DNA from: Salisapilia sapeloensis
Taxonomy: Eukaryota; Oomycota; Peronosporomycetes; Peronosporales; Salisapiliaceae
Length of the DNA stretch: 64,000 bases
Reading direction: 5' to 3'
Assembly: GCA_023334545.1 (NCBI GenBank)
Contig: JAADVB010000084.1
Coordinates: 1 to 64,000, forward strand
The notes beneath the pieces are model-generated. The model saw only the letters and a list, made by a program, of their open reading frames with translations, searched no databases and was not told where the DNA came from. Position 1 is the first letter of the stretch, and every line of letters starts with the position of its first letter. Of this stretch, positions 20,951 to 29,577 are shown piece by piece. Position numbers and translations under genes: made by a program.

Positions 20951-22015
20951 ATGCTGTCGACGGCGACGAAGAGAGCTGCTTCCTCCACCGCTACACGTGC
21001 CTTTTCATCACAAGCAGGGCATGCTGGTGTCTCCGGTACGACCATGCAATCCACACGGAGTATCAATACTATATATTGATCCTTTTATATCTATTGACAG
21101 GTGCCAAGCTGGATGGCATTGCTCGATTCTATAAGACGGCGGACGTAAAGGAAGTGGAGGACGAGACAAACGGAAAGAAGGAATACGCAGTCGTGCTAGA
21201 TGGCAAGACTGTGAAGACACCAGCTTTCCGTCCGCTGCGTTTACCGTCTCGATCCATGGCATTTGCTGTCGCTCAGGAATGGGACGCTCAAGAAAAAGAG
21301 ATTCGTCCTGCGACCATGCCCATGATGACACTCGCCTCCACGGCCATCGACTTTGACAGGAGCTCTACGGTATCGGAAGTCGTCAAGGAGATCATGCGTT
21401 ACTTCCACTCGGACACGCTGTGCTACCAGGTGACGGGCGACCAACAGGATAAGCTCGAGTCTTTGCAGGAGCGCAAGTGGGGTCCCATCCGTAAATGGTT
21501 TTCTGACAAGTTCGACGGTGAGGTGGACGTCAGCCACGGAACCATCGGTGCTATCAAGCACGATGACACGCTCGTTGCCAACGTCAAAGATCATCTAGAC
21601 AATGTACTTACATCTCGTTCCTGTGTTTATCATAAAAAAAACTCATGACCTGGACGTAGCTGTCGGTCATGGAGCTTATCGGCTTGAGGACGCTTACAAA
21701 GGAGTGCAAGGTAGAGTCCCTCGTAGCGTATCACCAGCCACTAAAGTACTAAAACCACTTCGTACAGTCCTTGATCGCAGCCATGGCCATTAAAGAACGA
21801 CACTTGTCCGCCAAAGAGGTACGTCTTCCTCCTCTATCTCGATAGCAACGTACTAAATGATCCTATAGGCGATGGACTTGGCGCGTGTGGAAGAGGAGTT
21901 CCAGATCGAGCGCTGGGGACTCGTCGAAGGAGGGCACGACCTCGATCGAGCCAACGCGAGCGTCCGCATTTCCAGTGCCTCCGTCCTCCTATGGCTTCTC
22001 CAGCACCAAAACTAA
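20951..22015 (+). CDS. ATP12: Mitochondrial ATP synthase F1 assembly factor ATP12/ATPAF2
   Basis: At least four exons. A Ser/Thr/Arg-rich presequence (MLSTATKRAASSTATRAFSS) targets mitochondria. It is followed by GAKLDGIARFYKTADV, VVLDGKTVKTPAFRPL, AVAQEWDAQEKEIRP, MPMMTLASTAID, SDTLCYQ and ERKWGPIRKWFSDKF, which are the ATP12 family blocks in order. Later exons carry SVMELIGLRTLTKEC and the end VEEEFQIERWGLVEGGHDLDRA. ATP12 binds the alpha subunit during assembly of the F1 catalytic hexamer in the matrix. The first intron is phase 1 (VS|GAKLDG). The middle splice sites around 21600-21660 and 21730-21870 were only roughly placed. Confidence 0.9.
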
Positions 22016-22123
22016 CGTCTTCACTACCAAGATGAAAGAAACCAAATAAACCAATGTGGGCATTAAAAAACTCCATGTTGCATCCACCTATAGCAAACGT
22101 ATACGTCTACAAACACACACTTG

Positions 22124-22864
22124 TTACTCGAGCTCTTGGTTGCAAAGCGGGCACACGGGCATGCGACTCGACCCTGCGGCAGTGTACGCCCATCGGTCGA
22201 GACATTCCAAATGGAATTCATGCTTGCACTTGCGAACGACACGCAGAACGTCTCCTGAACCGTACTCGTCACAGCAAATGCAGCACGTGTCATTGTTCGA
22301 CGGACCTCCTCGATAGTCCGCCAAGAGCTCCACCAAGTCATCTCGCTGGACGCAATTGGAACTATCGACGTCTCGACGCTTAAGACGCTGTTTTAAATCC
22401 CCGATCGATGTCGTCTTGAGCTCCTCTGGCGTTTTGTACTCTTCCGTCGGCATGGCGTGGATGATGTGCATGATGCGATTGTACACTTGCTCCGTGTCGA
22501 CAGTCGGCTGACTGCGTGGAGCGTTCGCACGAGCAGTGTGGTGGTCGATACTAGCTCGAACGACTTCGCGCCATGGCATCGCAGGGTGCTGCTGATGGAT
22601 GTGATAGGCCGTACGACCGTAGAGGCATATACGATAGAAGCCATAGAGCGAGATGCACATGAGAATCAGTCCAGCGAGCCGTAGATTGTCCGTCGAGTCG
22701 CTCCCTGCACCCGACTGCAGTATCGGTACGGCTGCTTGGGCTATCACCATCAACATGATGACCCAGGGACTATCGGAAGCATTGTAAATGACCATCATGG
22801 TGCTTTCGGACGTGAATATGGCAATGACGTTCTCTCTCTCCGATTCTGATTTCGGACGTGTCAC
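22124..22864 (-). CDS. Membrane-anchored RING-H2 E3 ubiquitin ligase
   Basis: One exon of 246 residues. Two hydrophobic segments lie near the N-terminus (PWVIMLMVIAQAAVPIL at about 33-50 and LRLAGLILMCISLYGFYRICLYG at about 61-83). A SAP-like helix pair follows (IGDLKQRLKRRDVDSSNCVQRDDLVELL at about 155-182). The protein closes with a RING finger: CCICCDEY, then CKHEFHLECLDRW, then CPLC in the last ten residues. The domain set suggests a ubiquitin ligase facing the cytosol from an internal membrane. The substrate is unknown. The start codon is only 79 bp from that of the divergent phosphatase-like gene. Confidence 0.75.
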   Translation of the reverse strand: MTRPKSESERENVIAIFTSESTMMVIYNASDSPWVIMLMVIAQAAVPILQSGAGSDSTDNLRLAGLILMCISLYGFYRICLYGRTAYHIHQQHPAMPWREVVRASIDHHTARANAPRSQPTVDTEQVYNRIMHIIHAMPTEEYKTPEELKTTSIGDLKQRLKRRDVDSSNCVQRDDLVELLADYRGGPSNNDTCCICCDEYGSGDVLRVVRKCKHEFHLECLDRWAYTAAGSSRMPVCPLCNQELE

Positions 22865-22943
22865 GCTAAATACGCGCCCATAGTTAGCTCGGCACTAACT
22901 GCGCACGCAGATAAGACAGAGCTCCGAACAGCTTTCGATCGAG

Positions 22944-23838
22944 ATGGCGAATCGAGCGCTCGTACCTCCATTTCGCTTCAGTACAGTCCAACAGGAGCTC
23001 TATCGAGGTGCTTATCCGTCACTTAAAAACTTTCGTTTTCTACGAAGACTTTCGTTAAAGACAATTATCTCTCTCATCCCGGAACCACCGACCGTCGACC
23101 TCGCCGAGTTCTGTGCCGCCGAAGGCATTGTCAATTATCATTTCCATGCAGATAAATTCACGTCGGATAATGTTACTGTGCCGCCGGCAACAGTGGCACA
23201 GATCCTACAGCTTATGCTGAAGAAGGAGAACCTGCCGCTCTACATCCACTGCCTCGATGGCGCCAATGTCACGGGTATTGTCATCATGGTCCTCCGAAAA
23301 TTGCAGAACTGGACAAAGGTCGCTATCACGTCCGAGTTTTGTCGGTATAATTTCCTTTATTACTCATCCTACCATCCAATAGCACTAAGCTAGCTCTAGC
23401 TTTACTCGAGACCACAACATTGAAAAGGATGAATCCGAATATCTCGTCGCCTTCTCGGAAGAGATCATCGTCACAAACGACGCTCCTCATTGGCTATGGA
23501 ATGGCGTCCGTATCTCCAAACACCCGACAATGATCATCCACCAGCCCGACTTGGAGACGACTACCGGCAACACCGACACACCCTTTGGCCCGACTAGGTA
23601 TCATGTCGATCTTTTGGTCGTAAACATCATGTCTCACTCTGTATCCAGCACCCAGCCGTTGGAATCCGATATAGATAAGACGGAAGCTCTCATGCGCCAG
23701 TTTGAAGAAGCCAGCCGCTCTCGCACCTTCCACGACGCTGCCAGTAGCCACGAAGACATGGATATGAACGCAGATGAAAGCGTCGTCGACGTCTCGATCC
23801 CGAAATCACTAGATGCACTCGACCTCGCAGGAGTCTAA
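22944..23838 (+). CDS. OCA/SIW14-type tyrosine phosphatase fold, catalytic Arg replaced
   Basis: Two exons (22944-23344, 23400-23838) give 279 residues. The opening PPFRFSTVQQELYRGAYPSL, the LKTIISLIPEPP strand and the LRKLQNW helix identify the atypical dual-specificity phosphatases of the yeast Oca/Siw14 group. The signature that should read HC-x5-R reads HCLDGANV: Cys103 is present, but the Arg position (109) is Val, so ordinary phosphatase chemistry should fail. Some fungal Oca proteins are also degenerate and act as complex subunits. The C-terminal half is acidic and low-complexity, with no domain I recognise. The gene shares a 79-bp divergent promoter with the RING protein. Confidence 0.75.
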
Positions 23839-23946
23839 TCGCGTCCAAGTATAAAGCTTTCGTTTCGTACCGTTTCGCATCTTCCTGCCTCCATCTCTGT
23901 ACGCTTCTGTCGCCATGTTGTAAGCCACGTCGCTTGACGATACCCT

Positions 23947-24004
23947 CCCGATCTTAAAAGTGAAGCCACCACACGTATCCGGATAAGGAAAATGACAAAA
24001 CGAG
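23947..24004 (+). repeat. 42-bp repeat core, first copy, with 16-bp flank on its right
   Basis: The core 23947-23988 matches 24417-24458 at 37 of 42 positions. It includes the palindrome TATCCGGATA. The bases 23989-24004 (AAAATGACAAAACGAG) are the inverted form of the bases just left of the second core. Confidence 0.8.
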
Positions 24005-24399
24005 AGTACGAAATTTATGCATGTGAGTAGTTTTGAAAGCTGCATTCGTTTCCAGAGATGGAGAAGCATTAAATAGATGGCATTACACAAGTAGCTGTCA
24101 TTGTAAGAGAAGCTTCATGGAAACGACGGGTATATGTAAATGCATCGAGTTTTTATTGGAAGACTAGACCAAAATATGTAGTGTCTAGTTTTCACGTCTT
24201 CTCGCATTTCATCCTACTCATCCCCATTCAACGATGCAAGCAAAGCAGATCCAAAGCGTGCCTACTTACAAAGTACATGCTCTTTAACTTTTATCTCCTG
24301 CATAAATACAAGTCGTACTCTCACTTCGTCATTATCTTTTAAGTATACGCCAGTTTTCATGAATTCTCTTCCCGCCCGGGCTCTCTGTTCCCAAATGTG

Positions 24400-24458
24400 C
24401 TCCCGTTTTGTCATTTCCCGATCTTCAAAGTGAAGCCACCACGCATATCCGGATAACC
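24400..24458 (+). repeat. 42-bp repeat core, second copy, with 16-bp flank on its left
   Basis: The core 24417-24458 is a direct repeat of 23947-23988. The left flank 24400-24416 (with GTTTTGTCATTT) is the reverse complement of the first copy's right flank. Relative to the flank the core is therefore inverted. It lies about 40 bp upstream of the glucanase ATG. Confidence 0.8.
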
Positions 24459-24497
24459 TACGCCTACGACATCAAGCTCACTTTGGAAATCATCGAC

Positions 24498-25680
24498 ATG
24501 GCGACGGACGAGAATTGGCTACCAGGAAAGATTAAGCGAGGCGAAGTGCCGGCACGGGGCGTGAACCTCGGAGGCTGGCTGGTCGCAGAACACTGGATGA
24601 CGTGGAGCTCTCCTATTTGGAATGGAGTCCCGGAAGAGATTGCGTCAAAGGGAGAGTTCGCGACGATGCAGTACCTTGGCCATGAAGAGGGAGACCGTAG
24701 GTTTAATGAACATCGCGCCGAGTGGATCAAGGAGGAAGATATCATCGAAATGAAGCGATATGGACTCAACATGGTGCGTGTGCCGGTTGGGTACTGGATC
24801 CAGGAGATCGACCCGACGGACATCTCGAACAAGCAAGAGTGGAAGGTGTATGCACCGCACGCGATCTCGTATCTCGACCGACTGGTCTTTGACTGGTGTG
24901 TCAAGCACGAGATGGGCGTCTTGATTGACATCCACGGTGCCAAGGGAAGTCAGAACGGCAAAGACCACTCTGCACCGGCCGAACCAGGTATACATTCTTC
25001 CTAGGATGTGAATTGCATTGATCTCGACTTAGCTACGGTTGCCTATAGGTGAGAAATTCTGGTCGCAGTACCCAGAGAACGTCGAGAACACGGTCCAATT
25101 CGCGTGCTTCCTCGCGATCCGCTACCGCTACGCTGCATCCTTTGTCGGACTGGAGATGATAAACGAACCAGAGCATCCGATGGACGTAGATGTGCTGCAC
25201 AACTACTATGACCGTGTCTACAAGGCGATCCGGAACGCAGATATCGACTGCTTGCTCATCACGAGTCCGCCACTGACGGAGCAACATGCTCCGGTCATGG
25301 AGAACTTTATGCGCTACCCAGAGTACTACTACGTTGCACATGACTTCCACCCGTACTTCATCTGGGGATACGAAGGTCAAGATCAAGATGATATCCTCGA
25401 CGCCGTCAAGGGATACAAAAAGATGCTAAAGCGTTGGGAAGGCAACTGGCTCTTCATTGGCGAATGGAGCTGTGGATCCCACGCAAGTGCCTTCCCGGCC
25501 GAGAACCGAGGCGACTTGCGAAAGTTTGCTCGTGCTCAGCTCAAAGCCTTCAAGCACGCGCATGCCGGATGGACGTTCTGGAGCTGGCGCCACTCGGACG
25601 ACAGCCACAACCGTGCCAGTGGCTGGTCGATGCGTCAATTGCTTCGTGACGGCATCATCCCGCACATGGACGAGCTCTAA
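24498..25680 (+). CDS. Exo-beta-1,3-glucanase, glycoside hydrolase family 5
   Basis: Two exons (24498-24987, 25049-25680) give 373 residues. The N-terminus (ARGVNLGGWLVAEHWMTWSS), MVRVPVGYW and VLIDIHGAKGSQNG match fungal EXG1-type glucan 1,3-beta-glucosidases. The acid/base Glu is in MINEPE (about residue 203) and the nucleophile Glu is in LFIGEWS (about residue 302). HDFHPYF supplies the usual substrate His. It releases glucose from the non-reducing end of beta-1,3-glucans. I see no signal peptide: the protein begins MATDENWLPGKIKRGE, and no leader exon is evident upstream. It may therefore act inside the cell, for example on storage mycolaminarin, not the wall. I rejected an upstream in-frame extension because it has no ATG and runs through the 42-bp repeat. 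Confidence 0.9.
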
Positions 25681-25690
25681 GAATTGAAAA

Positions 25691-25734
25691 GAGAAAGAAA
25701 GAGAAAGAAAGAGAAAGAAAGAGAAAGAAAGAAA
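25691..25734 (+). repeat. 10-bp tandem repeat GAGAAAGAAA x4
   Basis: Four perfect copies of GAGAAAGAAA occupy 25691-25730, starting 10 bp after the glucanase stop codon. It is a purine-only minisatellite in the presumed 3' UTR. Confidence 0.9.
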
Positions 25735-25823
25735 ATGGTGAATGGAAATATCTTTACAACCGTTCAAGATTTATCCTTTACAAAATGCCACCCGTCGTAA
25801 GCTCCACACAAATATCACGAACC

Positions 25824-26537
25824 ATGGCCATGACGCTGCGTCGAGCTCTGTCCAAGGCTTCGAGACACCTAGTGCAGCCTTCTGCTACGCCGCTTCGGTG
25901 GAATGCACCTGCCAAGGCCTTGGCTGTATCCACGCGCCATATTTCGTACTCATCGAAGCGTATGGCCAAGATGGTAGACGATGGAGAGGATGAAAAGGAG
26001 GTGGAGGAAGAGATTGTGGATGAAGAAGAGCTCTACGATCCGTACAAACAGTTTGAGCAGGAAAACGATGGCGCTCGGGGCTACCGAGAGTTTAACTCGG
26101 ACAATGTCGTGATGGACGAAGTAGACTTTTTGTGGGAGGAGCCGGAGAACATGATGGCGGACAAGTCGTGGCCGGCGACGTCTGGTACAGAGATGTTCCA
26201 GGATCTTATCAATGTAAACGGTGATGATGAAGAGCTCAGTGCGGACAAGATCGAGTTGGTCAAGCAAGAGGTCTTCCGTCGAATCGGCCACCCGCAGTCG
26301 ATCGCCGATATCCAATTGCCAGAGATGAGTGTGGACATCCCAGAGGAAGACCCAGACAAGGAAGCCATGGAGATCATGAAGCTTTCGCTCATGAACAACG
26401 GTCGGATTAACATGGACGACAAGGACGAGATCATGCAATCGCTTTTGAACGAGATGCAGCACTTGCGAGCGGACAAGACAGTGCTGTTCAAGGGCATGGA
26501 AGAGATGAAAAAGTCTTTAAAGGAAGAAGAGAACTAA
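25824..26537 (+). CDS. Acidic protein with mitochondrial presequence, function unknown
   Basis: One exon of about 237 residues from MAMTLRRALSKAS. An ATG 39 bases upstream is in frame, but it gives a less typical leader. The first 45 residues are basic, Ser/Ala-rich and end in ISYSSKRMAK, a good mitochondrial targeting sequence. The mature part is very acidic (DEDEKEVEEEIVDEEE), with FLWEEPENMMADKSWP and MEIMKLSLMNNGRINMDDKDEI. I recognise no family. Its charge and size would suit a mitochondrial ribosome or respiratory-complex accessory protein, but that is only a guess. It follows the glucanase in the same direction with a 143-bp gap. Confidence 0.65.
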   Translation: MAMTLRRALSKASRHLVQPSATPLRWNAPAKALAVSTRHISYSSKRMAKMVDDGEDEKEVEEEIVDEEELYDPYKQFEQENDGARGYREFNSDNVVMDEVDFLWEEPENMMADKSWPATSGTEMFQDLINVNGDDEELSADKIELVKQEVFRRIGHPQSIADIQLPEMSVDIPEEDPDKEAMEIMKLSLMNNGRINMDDKDEIMQSLLNEMQHLRADKTVLFKGMEEMKKSLKEEEN

Positions 26538-26821
26538 GTCGCTTCATGCCAATAGATACTGCAGTCGCTTTCTACCTTGTCGAGTACTCGGTCGTTCGAT
26601 TCCTACGCGTCTCAGAAAATAGACGTCCAAATATACATACCTCAAGACATTTTGTCCCATATAAAACCAGACAAAGCATAAGAATAGCGACGTCGAGAGC
26701 TACTTGGAGGCACCGCCATCGCTCTCGTGAAGCCCACGTAGCACTAGTTTCGACACGACCGACCTTTACATACAACTCCTATCTACCTCTAGATACTAGA
26801 TAACCTCGAAATAGCCGTACC

Positions 26822-28407
26822 ATGGAAGCAAATAGCAGCACAAGTCGGCAGATGGAGATCTGGTCGAATCGCGTTCGGTCTGAACTGGACAAGTGCAGAC
26901 GTCCAGCAAACCTTCCAAGCGGCATAAAGCTCCAAGGATCCCACTTGGATGTAGAAGCAGGAGCTTGTCTTTTGAAATTCCGATGCTTTATCCCGTTCCA
27001 ACCAGGTTCCGAATTGCTCACGATCATCCCACTCACGGAACTGGAGCTTTCCATGCCGTTTGTGCCTGAAGTAGCTAAACGCGGACGAGCACAGTTTCCT
27101 TATAAACCACCTCGAGTCAGTATTCGATACGGCAGCCTCCATCTCCCGAGAGATATCGTCCATAAACGTAGCATATCGCTTGGATCGAACGGAACTGCAT
27201 TGGATAATACAGTCTCTTCACCTCCTTCTAAACGCAAATGCGTCGATACGCACCAAGATTCCGACGGTTCTATCGTAAAAAACAGGTACGAGCTGACACT
27301 ACCTATGCTCGAGCACTGGAGTCCTTCCAACACGCTCCTCATGGTACTCCAAGAGCTCGTTCGTGTCGTCCAACAAGTACATTAATCTTGTATCCACCAC
27401 TCGATCTATCCTCTCCTAACTCTTATATAATCAGCATGATCCACAACCGATCGCTCCGTCTGAAAACACGACGCCAGACTCGAACGCCAATCGATCTGCA
27501 TCTAGCTCCAAGAGCAGCAAGTCTCGTATCGCTCGACGTAACATCCATGGCAATATCTATCGCTGCCATGAAGTCGATACGCAATCCAGTACACTTCGTC
27601 CATCCCCTCTGCTCCTCCAAGCTGGCAACATCGTCTTTCTAGATGCAAACAGTCTTGATAAACGCACAAAGCGTCCGAACGAGAGCGATCGAGACGACTA
27701 CGTCTACGTCCATGAGCTCCTTCACTTGCGAGAGCTAGAACGCATCGCTCCACAAGATCGTAAATCCATCACACTCTTCTTTAAGTCTCGATCTCGACCA
27801 TGTCGTACGCTCATCACGACCGAGACGGACGGCATCGTGTCTGAGATTCGACACATGATCAGCTCGACAGGTACTAGAGCACCTAGTGGGAGTCATTCGG
27901 ATGCGCAGGCAGGTACGAGCTTAGCGCAGCTACTGCCGTTCTTGAACGAAGATCCGGCAGATAAAGTCAAAGAAGTGTCGAATAAAGTCATGGGCAAGAT
28001 CGGCAAGTGGTCCCAGTCGTTTTCGAGACTCTTTAGTGGGGAAGAAGAAAAGGAGAGTGGGAATCAACGAAATGCAGCAGCAATGGCGCTTGGAGAGATT
28101 GATTCGCTCAAGATCAACTTTTTACGTGCACCATCCAAGCAAAAGGTAGGTCTTGATCTAGAGATAGCTTCTAGAAGAGTGTTGACGGAAATACTTGTTG
28201 GATGGCATGTAGATGACGGAGATTATTCGACGCTACCAAGCGCTTGCAGAAGAGTATGTGCATAAGCAGTCGAATAAAGATGGTGTGGTCGAACGAGCGA
28301 TTGAAGAGCTGCAGATCTTTATTGAACACCCAGCGACGCAAAAGGTTTTGAAGGAGAGCGCGGAGTATGAAGAAGCGAATCGTGGTATTCGCGTCGGACC
28401 GGCGTGA
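26822..28407 (+). CDS. UBC-fold protein without catalytic Cys plus C-terminal unknown region
   Basis: Three exons (26822-27376, 27435-28145, 28213-28407) give 486 residues with clean phase-0 joins. Residues 10-185 resemble the E2 (UBC) fold: QFPYKPPRVSIRYG corresponds to the YP-x-KPP loop and LPMLEHWSPSNTL to the LxxLxxxWSP helix start. A 40-residue Ser/Lys-rich insert replaces the region with the HPN motif. No Cys sits at the active-site position before the WSP helix: the segment reads GSIVKNRYEL. Residues 240-340 (NIVFLDANSL, VYVHELLHLREL, SITLFFKSRSRPCRTLIT) look like a beta-rich PH-like domain. The C-terminus is helical (EIIRRYQALAEEYVHKQ). Probably a ubiquitin-pathway adaptor, but no family is recognised. 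Confidence 0.6.
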
Positions 28408-28904
28408 GCATGGAAGGTGTTGGTCAGTCAAAGGCTATCCGACGACGATGTAAATACAGAGTGAAACTCTTATCCACGTTGCTTTACCGAACGTTTTGTA
28501 CATTTGTGCTGAGTTTTTAATCGTTCGTGCACTTCTGCTACAAAGTTGGACTGCACTCTCGTAGCATTGTAGCGATTATTTCTTTGCATACAGTCGTCGG
28601 TTGCTTACTTTCAGTAAGGCTTCTCTCTAAAGAGCTAAAGCCTCATCTCCACCTTCACGGGACACAACACGAAATTGACAAAGGCTGTGTTTGTTGAGTA
28701 GATAATCGAGTGCTAAGCAAGGAGTTATAGGCATTGTGTGAGCAGACATACAAACACTGTAATAGGAAGCAATGCCCAAGTCTTTAGTGGGGTATAGTGT
28801 CGGGTATATCATGGTTGATCGCCAAAAGCCCTTCAGGTTGAAGTGTCATTCGATTTACTTGCGCCATTGAGCTATTCGCTGCTTTACTGGGACGACTACA
28901 GTGC
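28408..28904. other. Intergenic stretch, no gene seen
   Basis: Sequence between the UBC-fold gene and repeat copy B. The frame VSFDLLAPLSYSLLYW (28840 onward) leads into copy B and could be its 5' part. Nothing else is supported. Confidence 0.4.
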
Positions 28905-29345
28905 GAATCGCAAATATCGCTTACTTATTCCGTCCACCACTGTACATTCCCTGTTCCGAAATAATAGCGAAGAGCTAACTAGCGCAAGTAAAGCGAAGAG
29001 CTCACCAAGTCTTTCGCGCGCTTTTTCAAATGTGCACATTTCGAGCACCAGACATGACCTAGAGTCTTCTCCAAGATCGTTTCCTCCTGATTGCATCCAA
29101 GACGAAGACAGAGATGGACCAAGAGTATAGAGTGGTATCTATATTGGCCCCTCCATCACTTGCTTTTGTACTCCTAGTCTGATGGAATAGTTATATCGAA
29201 GTGTTACGCTAGATTTCCAATGGCAAATGGCAAAACAAACTCGGCTATTCTCAACGACCGCAGAGTTTATCGATTCTATTACCATGAATAGAACTACAAA
29301 GTACAATCCTCAATTATGCCGAATACCGATTCAGTGCAAACACGG
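28905..29345 (+). repeat. Degenerate dispersed repeat, copy B (internal deletion)
   Basis: Positions 28912-29115 match 1-200 of the window, including the shared run AGCGCAAGTAAAGCGAAGAG and following bases. Positions 29135-29345 match about 515-725. The roughly 310 bases between these blocks in copy A are missing here, as an internal deletion near 29122. One frame is open through the left part (YRLLIPSTTV, SEELTSASKAK, SRAFSNVHISSTR, PPDCIQDEDRD). Its end matches copy C (PPIDCIKGEDRD). A second frame (TRLFSTTAEF) continues to a stop at about 29448. Confidence 0.8.
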
Positions 29346-29577
29346 CCTAAGCCTTTCTGAATCTACACCACCCTGTTTAGACGTTTCCTATATAATTTTG
29401 CCGTGCATAGATCCCATAATATCCTTCTTGTTCCGACATGTCCGATAGCGATAAAGTTACTAGGACGAACAAGATACTGTTCTGCCATTACATTCTAACG
29501 ACTACCTGAACAAGAGATTTACGCAAAGCAAGACAGGAAATCATGATAAGCATGCATTATCATCCCTATAGACGATT

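Larger units (their letters stand above)
23839..24497. other. Intergenic stretch with a duplicated 42-bp element
   Basis: This 650-bp gap separates the phosphatase-like gene from the glucanase. It holds no gene I can support. Its notable content is the 42-bp core listed separately at 23947-23988 and 24417-24458. Confidence 0.5.
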
